Source: Loktanella sp. PT4BL
Lineage (GTDB): Bacteria > Pseudomonadota > Alphaproteobacteria > Rhodobacterales > Rhodobacteraceae
NCBI RefSeq assembly: GCF_003201935.1
Contig: NZ_QJJL01000002.1
Location: forward strand, 620,001 to 684,000
Reading direction: 5' to 3'
DNA length: 64,000 nt
Part shown: one piece after another, positions 34,526 through 42,706 of the stretch
Position numbering within the stretch: the stretch's first letter is position 1
Layout: each line of letters begins with the position of its first letter
Notes under the pieces: model-generated
What the model was told of the DNA's origin: nothing
The model's input: only the letters and a program-made list of their open reading frames with translations
Database searches by the model: none
Translations under genes and position numbers: made by a program

Positions 34526-35418
34526 GACATTGGCCCAGTAAAATCGCTTTCCGGACAGGGCTCTGCGCAGCTTTGTGCAGCACGTTTCTTGCCATGGCCG
34601 TCAGCGCCGAACAAAGCGCAGATACGCCGCAGGCACAGGCCGATGTGCTGTCAATCGGCGGTTCAGTCACCGAAATCATTGCAGCCCTCGGTCAGGAACA
34701 CCGCCTCAAGGCGCGCGACACAACGTCCAGTTATCCACCCAGTGTCGCCGACCTGCCCGATGTGGGTTACATGCGCGCCCTTTCTCCCGAAGGTGTGCTC
34801 TCGGTTGGGCCATCACTGATCCTGACCGAAGAAGGCGCTGGACCTCCCGAAGCGCTCGATGTGATCCGTGCGGCGAATGTCGCCCTTGTCGAGGTGCCCG
34901 ACGCCCTGAGCGTTGCAGGCATCCTGCGCAAGATCGAGATCGTGGGCGAGACACTTGGTGTGCCGGAACACGCTGCCGGATTAATGGCCGAAGTTGAGGC
35001 CGATCTCGTGGCGGCGCTTGCGGACGCTGAACGTCCCGAGGATGACAAGAAGCGCGTGCTTTTTGTGCTGTCCACGCAGGGCGGCAAGATCAATGCCTCT
35101 GGCACAGGTACCGCAGCGGACGCGCTGATCCGGATGGCGGGGGGTGTGAATGCTGTCTCCGATTACGAAGGCTACAAACAGATCACCGACGAAGCGGTCG
35201 GGCTGGCCGCGCCCGATGTGATCCTGATGATGGACAGGGGCGGCGATCATGGGCTGGCAGATGACGAATTGTTCGCCATGCCTGCGGTCCAGTTGACACC
35301 CGCCGCGCAAACGCGTTCGATCGTGCGCATGGATGGCCTGCTGATGCTGGGCTTCGGGCCGCGCACGGCGCAGGCCGTGCAGATGCTGAACGACGCGCTT
35401 TATGCAAAGGGAACCTGA
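34522..35418 (+). CDS. hmuT: Heme ABC transporter substrate-binding protein HmuT
   Basis: A periplasmic binding protein of 298 residues, with a signal peptide (FRTGLCAALCSTFLAMAVSA) and the class III TroA/BtuF-like fold (VLSIGGSVTEIIAALGQ, DVGYMRALSPEGVLSVGPSL). ATG 34522 follows GGAGG and overlaps the hmuS stop; the longer upstream frame was rejected for lack of a signal. It hands heme to HmuUV. Confidence 0.93.
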   Translation: MRHWPSKIAFRTGLCAALCSTFLAMAVSAEQSADTPQAQADVLSIGGSVTEIIAALGQEHRLKARDTTSSYPPSVADLPDVGYMRALSPEGVLSVGPSLILTEEGAGPPEALDVIRAANVALVEVPDALSVAGILRKIEIVGETLGVPEHAAGLMAEVEADLVAALADAERPEDDKKRVLFVLSTQGGKINASGTGTAADALIRMAGGVNAVSDYEGYKQITDEAVGLAAPDVILMMDRGGDHGLADDELFAMPAVQLTPAAQTRSIVRMDGLLMLGFGPRTAQAVQMLNDALYAKGT

Positions 35419-35421
35419 CCG

Positions 35422-36489
35422 GTGACTGTCGTATCGGATATCGCGGTCGCCCCGCGCGACCAGTTGAACCACGCCCGCGCCTTGCATTGGGTTCTTGCGG
35501 TTGCTTTGGGGCTGGCCTGTCTTGTGAACCTGCAGGTTGGCGCAACAGACGTCACCCTGTCATCCGTGCTGGCAAAATTGGCGCAGGGAGAGACGCTGAG
35601 CCAGATCGAGCGCGTGGTGCTGTTTGACATCCGCCTGCCCCGGCTTGCCATGGGTATACTCGTCGGTGCAGCCCTGGCCGTATCAGGGGCTGCGATGCAA
35701 GGTCTGTTCCGCAACCCGCTGGCCGATCCGGGCATCGTTGGCGTGGGGGCCGGTGCGGGGCTGGGTGCGATCCTTGCCATCGTGCTGGGCGCACTCCTGC
35801 CCGTCTGGATGATCGACCGCGCAGGCAACCACCTTGTGCCCTTTGCCGCCTTTCTGGGCGGCTGGGGCTCGACCATCCTGCTCTATCGCGTCTCCACACG
35901 GCACGGGCGCACATCTGTGGCGACGATGCTTCTGGCGGGCATCGCGCTTGGCGCGCTGGCAGGGGCCTTGTCGGGTATCCTCGTCTATATCGCCGATGAC
36001 AGACAACTGCGCGATCTGACGTTCTGGGGTCTGGGCTCGCTTGCGGGTGCGAGCTGGGCCAAGGTGCTGTCCGCCGCGCCGCTGATCCTGCTTTCTCTCG
36101 GCACGGCAATGATGCTGGGGCGCGGACTTAACGGGCTGGCCCTGGGTGAGGCGACCGCTGCCCATATCGGTATCAATGTGCAGCGCATGAAATCCGTGGC
36201 GATCCTTGCCGTCGCCGGTGCCACCGGTGCGGCGGTCGCTGTTTCGGGTGGAATCGGGTTTATCGGGATCGTGGTGCCGCATCTGCTGCGTCTTGCCTCC
36301 GGTCCGGATCACCGGACGCTGCTGCTCAATTCAGCGCTTCTGGGGGCGACCCTGCTGATCCTCGCAGATGTCATCGCACGCGTGGTCATTGCCCCCGCAG
36401 AACTGCCCATCGGGATCGTGACAGCCGTCCTTGGCGCACCGGTCTTTTTGTGGATCCTGCTGAAACGTCGGGGACTGGTCGAGTTATGA
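35422..36489 (+). CDS. hmuU: Heme ABC transporter permease HmuU
   Basis: A FecCD-family permease of 355 residues and about ten helices. IRLPRLAMGILVGAALAVSG and QGLFRNPLADPGIVGVGAGA are the family signatures. It starts with GTG four bases after hmuT. Its stop overlaps the hmuV ATG. Confidence 0.94.
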   Translation: MTVVSDIAVAPRDQLNHARALHWVLAVALGLACLVNLQVGATDVTLSSVLAKLAQGETLSQIERVVLFDIRLPRLAMGILVGAALAVSGAAMQGLFRNPLADPGIVGVGAGAGLGAILAIVLGALLPVWMIDRAGNHLVPFAAFLGGWGSTILLYRVSTRHGRTSVATMLLAGIALGALAGALSGILVYIADDRQLRDLTFWGLGSLAGASWAKVLSAAPLILLSLGTAMMLGRGLNGLALGEATAAHIGINVQRMKSVAILAVAGATGAAVAVSGGIGFIGIVVPHLLRLASGPDHRTLLLNSALLGATLLILADVIARVVIAPAELPIGIVTAVLGAPVFLWILLKRRGLVEL

Positions 36490-37268
36490 GCCTGATTGCC
36501 GAAGATATCCGCGTCTCTTACGGCAAGCACGAGGCGCTGCGCGGCGTGAGCCTGACAGCCCTGCCCGGAGAAGTGACCGCCATCGTTGGCCCCAACGGCT
36601 CCGGCAAATCCACCTTGCTCGGGGCGATTACGGCCTCCCTGCCCTATCGCGGCACGGTCAGTCTGAACGGACAGGACATATGCGGCATGAAGCCTTGGCA
36701 ACTTGCAGCACAACGTGCTGTCCTCCCCCAGGCGTCGCGTCTTGCGTTTCCGTTTACAGTCATTGAGGTGGTCCGGCTCGGCCTGCAATCTGGCACGGCA
36801 GGAGACAGACCCGAGGTGCCGATGCAGGCGCTGGCACGCGTCGGCCTCGCGCATTACGCCGACCGGACCTTTCAGGAATTGTCCGGCGGCGAAGCGCAAA
36901 GGGTCATGCTTGCCCGCGTTCTGGCGCAGGTATGGGCCCCTGTGGAGAACGGTCAACCGCGCTGGCTCTTGCTGGATGAGCCGGTCTCGAGCCTCGATAT
37001 CGCGCACCAGCTCCAGGTGATGGACATCGCACGCGGATTTGCCCGCGCCGGTGGCGGGGTCATCGCCGTGATGCATGATCTCAACCTGACAGCGCTTTAT
37101 GCCGACCGTGTCGCGCTGCTTGCGACAGGCAAACGCATGGCCTTCGGGCGGCCGCAAGAGGTACTGACAGATGAGATACTGTCGGACGCCTACGGCTGCG
37201 CTTTGCGCGTCTCGGCCCCACCGCCCGCCGGCATCCCCTTTGTTCTGCCGCATGCGGCATCGGCCTAA
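36486..37268 (+). CDS. hmuV: Heme ABC transporter ATP-binding protein HmuV
   Basis: A 260-residue ATPase with Walker A GPNGSGKSTLLG, signature LSGGEAQRV, Walker B WLLLDEPVSSLD and the switch His in AVMHDLNL. It matches HmuV/FecE-type ATPases. ATG 36486 gives MSLIAEDIRVSYG, overlapping the hmuU stop. Confidence 0.94.
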   Translation: MSLIAEDIRVSYGKHEALRGVSLTALPGEVTAIVGPNGSGKSTLLGAITASLPYRGTVSLNGQDICGMKPWQLAAQRAVLPQASRLAFPFTVIEVVRLGLQSGTAGDRPEVPMQALARVGLAHYADRTFQELSGGEAQRVMLARVLAQVWAPVENGQPRWLLLDEPVSSLDIAHQLQVMDIARGFARAGGGVIAVMHDLNLTALYADRVALLATGKRMAFGRPQEVLTDEILSDAYGCALRVSAPPPAGIPFVLPHAASA

Positions 37269-37279
37269 AAGGAACCCCT

Positions 37280-38029
37280 ATGCGACTGACTGCTCTGTTA
37301 TTGGTGCTCGCCCTGCCTGCCGCGGCCGAACCTGTGGCCGACATCGTTATTCTTGGCGAGGTCCATGACAACCCTGATGCGCATCTGGGCCAGGCCGCCG
37401 CCCTGCAGGACCTGCGGCCCACCGCGGTCGTGTTCGAGATGCTGACCGCAGAGCAAGCCGCGCGTGCCGACGCCGACCGGACCCAGATCGCCGCCGCTTG
37501 GGAGGCGAGCGGTTGGGGTGATTTCCCGATCTATGCACCGATCTTTGAGGCCATGGGCGAGGCGCGCATCGTCGGCGCTGCAGCCCCGCGCGACGCGATC
37601 CAGAGTGTCTACAGTGATGGTGCCACTTCCCTTTTCGGTGAAGACGCCGCGCGTTTCGGTCTGGATGTGGCTTTGCCGGAAAGCCAGCAAGAGACACGCA
37701 TGCAACTGCAATTCGAGGCGCATTGCGAAGCCATGCCGTTTGCGATGATGGCGGGTATGGTCAGCGTGCAGCGCTACCGCGATGCGGTTTTTGCCCGCGC
37801 CGCCCTTGCGGCGCTCGAAACCTATGGACCACCCGTCGCCGTGATCGCCGGAAACGGCCACGCCCGCACCGATTGGGGCGTACCCGCCAAGATCGCCAGA
37901 GCGGCCCCTGAGGTGACAACCTATGCGATCGGCTTTGTCGAAGAAGACGCAGGACTTCCTTTCGACGAGGTCCGCATCGTCCCACCCGCGGAACGTGACG
38001 ATCCCTGTAAATCCCTGACATCCAACTAA
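37280..38029 (+). CDS. ChaN-family heme-binding/iron-regulated protein
   Basis: A 249-residue exported protein with a short signal peptide (MRLTALLLVLALPAAAEP) and the ChaN-fold motifs DIVILGEVHDNPDAH and VVFEMLTAEQAA. AVIAGNGHARTDWGVP lies near the C-terminus. ChaN proteins bind heme at the envelope in iron-regulated loci. The lipoprotein Cys of Campylobacter ChaR is absent here, so it is probably soluble in the periplasm. It lies 11 bases after hmuV in the same operon. Confidence 0.85.
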   Translation: MRLTALLLVLALPAAAEPVADIVILGEVHDNPDAHLGQAAALQDLRPTAVVFEMLTAEQAARADADRTQIAAAWEASGWGDFPIYAPIFEAMGEARIVGAAAPRDAIQSVYSDGATSLFGEDAARFGLDVALPESQQETRMQLQFEAHCEAMPFAMMAGMVSVQRYRDAVFARAALAALETYGPPVAVIAGNGHARTDWGVPAKIARAAPEVTTYAIGFVEEDAGLPFDEVRIVPPAERDDPCKSLTSN

Positions 38030-38039
38030 GGAGAAAAAG

Positions 38040-38366
38040 ATGTACCTCGCGATGAACCGTTTCACTGTACCCTTGGAAAACGCCGCTGAATTCGAAGAGC
38101 TTTGGCTGACCCGGGAAAGCAAATTGCAGGACATGGACGGTTTCGTGTCCTTCCACATGCTGAAGGGCCCCGAGGACGACGGCAAAATTCTCTATGCCTC
38201 GCATACCCTGTGGCAGTCCGAGGCACATTTCCGCGCATGGACAACCAGCGCAGAATTCCGCGCCTCGCACGCCCGCGCAGGCCAAAGCCGCAAGCTGCAC
38301 GAGGGCGCGCCACGTTTTGAGGGGTTCACCGCAATCCAGCAGATCGACGCACTGCAAAGCGCATGA
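38040..38366 (+). CDS. IsdG-type heme-degrading monooxygenase
   Basis: A 108-residue ABM-fold protein. Asn6, Trp67 and His77 (MYLAMNRF, FRAWTT, RASHARA) occupy the positions of the catalytic triad of staphylococcal IsdG (N7, W67, H77), strong evidence for heme oxygenase activity that frees iron. AGGAGAAA precedes the ATG. Its stop overlaps the start of the next gene (ATGA). Confidence 0.85.
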   Translation: MYLAMNRFTVPLENAAEFEELWLTRESKLQDMDGFVSFHMLKGPEDDGKILYASHTLWQSEAHFRAWTTSAEFRASHARAGQSRKLHEGAPRFEGFTAIQQIDALQSA

Positions 38367-38731
38367 CGCCTGAAATCATCCGATCAGCTCCGGTCTTTCG
38401 CAGCTTCGATGAGGCCAAAGCGCGGGCCTTTTACCTCGAATGGCTCGGCTTTACGTGGGAGGGCGAGCATCGGTTTCACCCCGGTGCACCCCTCTACGCT
38501 TTCCTCAGACTAGGTGCGTTCCATCTGCATCTGAGTGAGCATCATGGCGATGCCACCCCGGGATCAACCGCAATCGTATACGTTGCAGGATTGGCGGAAT
38601 GGCATCAACGCCTTCCGCCCTACCCGAACATGCGACCCAGATTGGAAACGCTTCCCTGGGGCATTGAAATGGTCATCACGGACCCGTTCGGCAATCGTTT
38701 GAGATTTCTCGAACAAACCGATGCCGCTTGA
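38363..38731 (+). CDS. Glyoxalase/bleomycin-resistance-fold protein
   Basis: A 122-residue single-domain VOC protein. FRSFDEAKARAFYLEWLGF and the C-terminal GIEMVITDPFGNRLRF are characteristic, with candidate metal ligands His (HLHLSEH) and Glu. It is coupled to the IsdG-type gene by a 4-base overlap, so it ends the heme operon. Function in heme breakdown is unknown; it may act on a ring-opening product, which is speculation. Confidence 0.82.
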   Translation: MTPEIIRSAPVFRSFDEAKARAFYLEWLGFTWEGEHRFHPGAPLYAFLRLGAFHLHLSEHHGDATPGSTAIVYVAGLAEWHQRLPPYPNMRPRLETLPWGIEMVITDPFGNRLRFLEQTDAA

Positions 38732-38776
38732 TCGGCGTCGGCATGTTTGAAGGCTTCTCCGCCCAGCATCTATACT

Positions 38777-38791
38777 TGACAAAATAAATCA
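38777..38791. promoter_or_regulatory. TGA-N9-TCA element (Iron-Rhodo-box-like) before the hemP operon
   Basis: TGACAAAATAAATCA matches the TGA-N9-TCA pattern reported for iron control in Rhodobacterales. The TTGACA that includes it resembles a -35 element, so a bound repressor would block the promoter. The regulator (IscR or RirA type) is not in the window. Confidence 0.5.
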
Positions 38792-38912
38792 GAATAGCCT
38801 AGTAAGAAATAATTCCCGACCTAATTTGTCGGATTTTTCAATGCATCGTTCGATGCCCGTCCAAGCCACCGCGAACGGCAGCCCGGATGTCAATGTAAAG
38901 GATGAAATCGTG

Positions 38913-39080
38913 ATGACACCCGCCGCCCAGGCAACCAACCAGAAGCCTGATACTGCCAGCTCTACATGGCGTGAAATCGTGCAATCCGGCGCTGATAGCG
39001 CACAGATAGAGGGATTCGCGCTTGAACATCTGATCGACCTGCAACGCAATCGCATGCGCACGGCAGGAGAGGGTCGATGA
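38913..39080 (+). CDS. Small protein of unknown function upstream of hemP
   Basis: A 55-residue product (from MTPAAQATNQ; later SAQIEGFALEHLIDLQRNRM). AAAGGA lies 10 bases before this ATG; a GTG one codon earlier would be spaced 7. The frame is open further upstream to 38841 (ATG) and 38826 (TTG), but without a good ribosome-binding site. The stop overlaps the hemP ATG (ATGA), so the two are translated together. No family recognised. Confidence 0.55.
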   Translation: MTPAAQATNQKPDTASSTWREIVQSGADSAQIEGFALEHLIDLQRNRMRTAGEGR

Positions 39081-39250
39081 GCCTGATGCAGAAAATGCCG
39101 CGCCCCAGTCCAGTCGACCGGACCGCTGACACGGATACCTACGACGCACGCGATCTGATCCGCAACGGCCTTAAGGCCGACATTGTGCTGGATGGCCAGA
39201 CCTACACCCTGCGCATCACGCGCGCAGGCAAGCTGATCCTGACCAAATGA
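39077..39250 (+). CDS. hemP: Hemin uptake protein HemP
   Basis: A 57-residue protein whose C-terminal half (YDARDLIRNGLKADIVLDGQ, then TYTLRITRAGKLILTK) is the HemP domain. HmuP/HemP proteins are needed for expression or function of heme receptors. It overlaps both neighbours by four bases (small protein before, unknown gene after). It sits behind an iron-responsive-type element. Confidence 0.93.
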   Translation: MSLMQKMPRPSPVDRTADTDTYDARDLIRNGLKADIVLDGQTYTLRITRAGKLILTK

Positions 39251-39729
39251 CAGGGACCGCACATACCACAGGCTCCAGCGTGGTCGGCCATTTGACCGAC
39301 ATCGCACCTTGGGAAGCCGAACTGATCATGTCGGTGCGGTTCTGGATGGCGGGTCCTGATAGTCAGGCCGAAGTCTGGAACGGTTTTGCGCAGAATTTTG
39401 GCACCGTTGAGGGGCTTGCAGAACTGCGTAACTTCGAGTGCCTGCTGTCCGATCTGTGCAGGTTTGCTCGCAGGCCGCTTGTCCGGCACGGGCTTGGGTG
39501 CACCTGTATCGGCTCTGACGAAGCGATCCTGCAAACCCTTGTCCGCGAAGCCGCGCGCGGCGATCTGGCCGAGGCGGCGATGATCGCAAGCTTGATTGTG
39601 CCCGCACGCCATGCCGAACCGGTTGCCCTTATGGCGGCGCGGGTCGGCCTCGCAATGCAGCGCATGGTCCAAACGGGGCTCGCCACACCCCTGCCCCGAC
39701 ACAAACCCGAGGACCGTACCCTTCACTGA
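39247..39729 (+). CDS. Protein of unknown function in the hemP operon
   Basis: A 160-residue cytoplasmic protein without signal or membrane helices; mostly helical by composition. It has three cysteines, two close together (RHGLGCTCIGSDE), and another in ECLLSDLC. A Cys-x-Cys next to His could bind metal or heme; this is a guess. It overlaps hemP by four bases, so it belongs with heme or iron use. No family recognised. Confidence 0.8.
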   Translation: MTGTAHTTGSSVVGHLTDIAPWEAELIMSVRFWMAGPDSQAEVWNGFAQNFGTVEGLAELRNFECLLSDLCRFARRPLVRHGLGCTCIGSDEAILQTLVREAARGDLAEAAMIASLIVPARHAEPVALMAARVGLAMQRMVQTGLATPLPRHKPEDRTLH

Positions 39730-39783
39730 ACAACACGCCCCAGCCAGAACGGGCACCGTGCCCACACATCCAGCGAGCCTATC

Positions 39784-40044
39784 ATGTCCAAGATCCCTAG
39801 CCCCTGCATCAGCGTCTGCAAATTCAAACGCGAAGGCCATTGCATCGGATGTTCCATGACCAAAGCGCAGAAGTCGACCTTCAAGGCTTTGAAAAAGAAC
39901 AAACACCGCGAGGCCTTTGTCGCGCTTGTCGTCGCCCAACAGTCCGTCATGGGGCGCTACAAACACTGGGAACAGGTGTATGAAAAGCGGTGCCGCAAGA
40001 AAAAGGTGACCCTCACGATGCTGGATGGCGGGAAGGCCGCTTGA
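39784..40044 (+). CDS. DUF1289 family small Cys-rich protein
   Basis: An 86-residue protein starting MSKIPSPCISVCKFKREGHC then IGC, the four-Cys N-terminal motif of DUF1289, probably a metal or Fe-S site. The rest is strongly basic and helical (KAQKSTFKALKKNKHREAF). Biochemical role unknown. It is in the same direction as hemP and upstream of dps, so it likely belongs to iron metabolism. Confidence 0.85.
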   Translation: MSKIPSPCISVCKFKREGHCIGCSMTKAQKSTFKALKKNKHREAFVALVVAQQSVMGRYKHWEQVYEKRCRKKKVTLTMLDGGKAA

Positions 40045-40088
40045 ACAGATTGCGCCGCGAAAGTCCCAACAATAAGGACCATGACGAG

Positions 40089-40511
40089 ATGCCCGCATCC
40101 GTTCGTCAGATCTCTTCCAAACGCGCCTTGGCGCCGGATGGTTCGGATGCCTCGGAAGGCCTGATCGACCACCTGCGCGGTGTCGCGCGCACCAACCGGT
40201 GCAAGGCGTATATCGAGCTTTTCGGTGCCTGTGCCGCCCTGTCGGCGAACCGCAATATCGCAAGACATGCGGCAGCCGAAGTGCTGGTGCGGTGCCTGTC
40301 CCAGGCTTTGCAACGCCGTCCGGCTTTCTTTCGTGTCGGAGAGAAGGAAACCTCGTTTGATGAAAAATGGCTGCTCGCATTGGCCCGCAGCCTCAAGAAC
40401 GATGATGAGGCCAGCGCAACTTTCCTTCTGAATTCGCGTGTTCCGAAGCATGCGCACCGGAATCTGGTGTTCCTTCTACGCAATGTAACTGACAGTTTTA
40501 CTCAAGTTTAG
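40089..40511 (+). CDS. Protein of unknown function upstream of dps
   Basis: A 140-residue soluble, basic protein (from MPASVRQISSKRAL). Features include GLIDHLRGVARTNRCKAYIEL and a helical middle. AAGGA lies about 10 bases before the ATG. The frame is open earlier, but the upstream portion overlaps the DUF1289 gene in another frame and is composition-poor. Its stop lies inside the Irr box of dps. No family recognised. Confidence 0.7.
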   Translation: MPASVRQISSKRALAPDGSDASEGLIDHLRGVARTNRCKAYIELFGACAALSANRNIARHAAAEVLVRCLSQALQRRPAFFRVGEKETSFDEKWLLALARSLKNDDEASATFLLNSRVPKHAHRNLVFLLRNVTDSFTQV

Positions 40512-40523
40512 AATCGTTCTAAA
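40507..40523. promoter_or_regulatory. Perfect Irr box (ICE) upstream of dps
   Basis: TTTAGAA-TCG-TTCTAAA is a full palindrome matching the iron-control element bound by Irr in alphaproteobacteria. It overlaps the last codons of the preceding gene and lies 99 bases before the dps start. Irr would repress iron-storage genes under iron limitation. Confidence 0.85.
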
Positions 40524-40621
40524 ACCGCTTGTCCGATGCAATTCCACCATATATAAAAGTGGTGCAAGCCAGCTAACTGCCAGCCAGCACAAAAGTTATT
40601 TTTTTGATGCAGGAGGCCCCC

Positions 40622-41092
40622 TTGACCCAAACCGCCCAGACACTTTCAACCGACGCAACCACACAGATTGCCGAGGCACTCAATCAGTGCGTTGCGGAAA
40701 CCGCAGTAACCACGATGCTGGCACAAAACTTCCATTGGAATGTGACCGGCATGGCCTTTGGCCCCCTGCATGATCTGTTCCAGAAGATCTACGAGGACCA
40801 TTTCGTTGCTCAGGACGATCTGGCCGAACGGATCAAGGCGCTCGACGCCCATGCAGAGGGAACGCTCGCCGGAATGTTGAAACGCTCCAAAGTCGCGGAA
40901 GTTGATGGTGTACCCGCTGCCGAAGAGATGATCCGTCTTATGAAGGAAGCACAGGAAACGCTGGCCGAAACAATTGCCGGTGCAGGTGAACTTGCCGCAG
41001 GTCATGGTGACACGCTGACCGAAGATCTCTGCATTGCGCGCGGCCAGGTACATGAAAAATTCGCCTGGATGCTGCGGTCACACCTGGCCTGA
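40622..41092 (+). CDS. dps: Dps-type ferritin-like iron-storage/DNA-protection protein
   Basis: A 156-residue protein with the Dps ferroxidase signature: QNFHWNVTGMAFGPLHDLF, then KIYEDHFVAQDDLAERI with a further Glu/Asp at the dimer interface. It stores iron and protects DNA from Fenton chemistry. I choose TTG 40622 because AGGAGG lies 5 bases before it; an ATG at 40607 lies upstream of that site and is unlikely. An Irr box upstream predicts repression when iron is scarce. Confidence 0.92.
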   Translation: MTQTAQTLSTDATTQIAEALNQCVAETAVTTMLAQNFHWNVTGMAFGPLHDLFQKIYEDHFVAQDDLAERIKALDAHAEGTLAGMLKRSKVAEVDGVPAAEEMIRLMKEAQETLAETIAGAGELAAGHGDTLTEDLCIARGQVHEKFAWMLRSHLA

Positions 41093-41169
41093 AGCGGACA
41101 GGACGGTCCTCGTCCTGCGCCCCCTGCAGAAAAAGACATACTAATTTAATCAGGTATTGAACACGAACC

Positions 41170-41199
41170 TGCTGGATGGTAACAAAGCGCCATCCAGCA
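41170..41199 (+). terminator. Hairpin between dps and the exb operon
   Basis: TGCTGGATGG (41170-41179) pairs perfectly over 10 bases with CCATCCAGCA (41190-41199). No U-run follows; it may be a rho-type terminator or a leader structure of the downstream operon. Confidence 0.5.
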
Positions 41200-41251
41200 A
41201 GGGCGTGGCGCCCCAGCCAGATGACCCATCGGGAAATCGAAGGCTGGAAGA

Positions 41252-41686
41252 ATGTCCAAATTCAAATCAGTGCGTGCAGCTACCGTTCTGGCTGCCTGTT
41301 TGTTGGCTGCGCCTGCCCTCGCACAAGAGGCACAGGGCGCGCATATCTCTATTGAACTCAATGCCGTAGAGCCTGTCGAAGAGGCCTGCCGGATCAGTTT
41401 TCTTGTCCGGAACGGACACAGCATTGATATCCAACAAGCAGTCTACGAGGCGGTGCTTTTTGACACGCAAGGACGTGTTGACCGGCTCACACTCTTTGAT
41501 TTCGGCGCCCTGCCCGCAGCGCGGCCCCGCGTGCGGCAATTCGTGGTGCCCGGTCTTGCCTGTGCGTCAATGGGAAGCCTTCTGATCAACGGCGCAGAAA
41601 CCTGCGCCGGAGACAATCTGCCTGCAGGTGCTTGCAGCGACGGGCTCGCACTTCAGAGCCGCACCGATGTCGAGGTGCTGGGATGA
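41252..41686 (+). CDS. Exported protein of unknown function preceding exbB
   Basis: A 144-residue periplasmic protein with a signal peptide (KSVRAATVLAACLLAAPALA, cleavage before QEAQ). It has five cysteines in the mature part, probably disulfide-bonded, and a beta-rich pattern (AVYEAVLFDTQGRVDRLTLF). It overlaps the exbB start by four bases, so it belongs to the TonB energising operon; perhaps a periplasmic partner of the complex. No family recognised. Confidence 0.82.
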   Translation: MSKFKSVRAATVLAACLLAAPALAQEAQGAHISIELNAVEPVEEACRISFLVRNGHSIDIQQAVYEAVLFDTQGRVDRLTLFDFGALPAARPRVRQFVVPGLACASMGSLLINGAETCAGDNLPAGACSDGLALQSRTDVEVLG

Positions 41687-42333
41687 TCGTCCAGCTTCAA
41701 GAGAGTGTACGGCAGCTGGCAGCGCTTGGCGGACCTGTCGTCCTGCTGCTTTGCGTGCTTTCGGTTCTGGTTCTGGCAATGGTTCTGTTCAAACTCTGGC
41801 AGTTCGCGGCGGCAGGTGTCGGACGCCACAAGGCGCTGCAGGATGCCATCGCAGCATGGGATACAGGCGACAGGACAGCAGCACGCGCTCACCTCAGCAG
41901 GTCGCGCAGCTACCTTGTTCCGGTTGTCACCATGGCGCTTGACGGCCAGACGGATGCGGCCCGCCTTGAAGCAGAGGCCGAGGCACGCTTTGCCCGGCTG
42001 GAAAGCGGCTTCAGGTTTCTCGACTCCGTCGCACAGCTTGCCCCCCTCTTGGGTCTGTTCGGCACCGTTCTTGGCATGATTTCTGCGTTTCAGGCGCTTC
42101 AGCAGGCAGGGACCCAAGTCGACCCCGCGATCCTTGCAGGTGGCATCTGGGTGGCCCTGTTAACCACTGCTGCAGGCCTTGCTGTGGCGATGCCGACCTC
42201 TGTCATCCTGAGTTGGCTCGAGACCCGCATGGATGCAGACCGCGTGCTGGCGCAAAAGGCCCTGCACACGGTGCTGTCGCCTTCAGGTAATCGTATAGTC
42301 ACGGACCTGCACGGTGTCGCCGCCCATGCGTAA
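41683..42333 (+). CDS. exbB: ExbB/TolQ-type proton channel subunit
   Basis: A 216-residue protein with three membrane helices (VVLLLCVLSVLVLAMVLFKL; LAPLLGLFGTVLGMISAF; a third at ALLTTAAGLAVAMPTSVILS). The MotA/TolQ/ExbB signature is clear. With ExbD it energises TonB for heme uptake. ATG 41683 overlaps the preceding stop. It overlaps the exbD start by 8 bases. Confidence 0.93.
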   Translation: MIVQLQESVRQLAALGGPVVLLLCVLSVLVLAMVLFKLWQFAAAGVGRHKALQDAIAAWDTGDRTAARAHLSRSRSYLVPVVTMALDGQTDAARLEAEAEARFARLESGFRFLDSVAQLAPLLGLFGTVLGMISAFQALQQAGTQVDPAILAGGIWVALLTTAAGLAVAMPTSVILSWLETRMDADRVLAQKALHTVLSPSGNRIVTDLHGVAAHA

Positions 42334-42706
42334 TATACGCCGCAGGCGCAGGCTGTCGATGACATCCCTGATTGACGTCATCTTCCTGCTGCTTCTGTTT
42401 TTCATGCTGTCCTCGACATTCACCCGCTTCTCCGAGGTCGAGTTTGCCGCGGCCCGCTCAGGGGGAACTGCCTCCTCTGAACGTCCGGTCTTTTTATCAC
42501 TGGCCGCAGTATCGTTGCGCCTGAACGGCTCGGAAACGGCTCTTGACAGTTTGCCCCCGGCGCTCGCCGCGCACAGGACCGGTGATACCCCCCTTGGGGT
42601 GCTGGTCTCGACCGGCGCTGATGTGACGGCGCAGCGACTGACTGACCTGCTAGTGGCTCTCCGTGCGATCCCGCATATCACTGTAACGGTTCTGGAGGCG
42701 ACATGA
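42326..42706 (+). CDS. exbD: ExbD-type energising protein, first copy
   Basis: A 126-residue single-helix protein. RRRLSMTSLIDVIFLLLLFF carries the essential Asp in the membrane helix, then a periplasmic domain. ATG 42326 preferred over a GTG 12 bases upstream, since it gives the typical short basic N-terminus. It is followed directly by a second, different ExbD. Confidence 0.9.
   Translation: MRNIRRRRRLSMTSLIDVIFLLLLFFMLSSTFTRFSEVEFAAARSGGTASSERPVFLSLAAVSLRLNGSETALDSLPPALAAHRTGDTPLGVLVSTGADVTAQRLTDLLVALRAIPHITVTVLEAT

Noticed and set aside
36309..37253. 314-residue - strand frame
   Set aside because: Antisense to hmuV, whose ABC motifs are clear.
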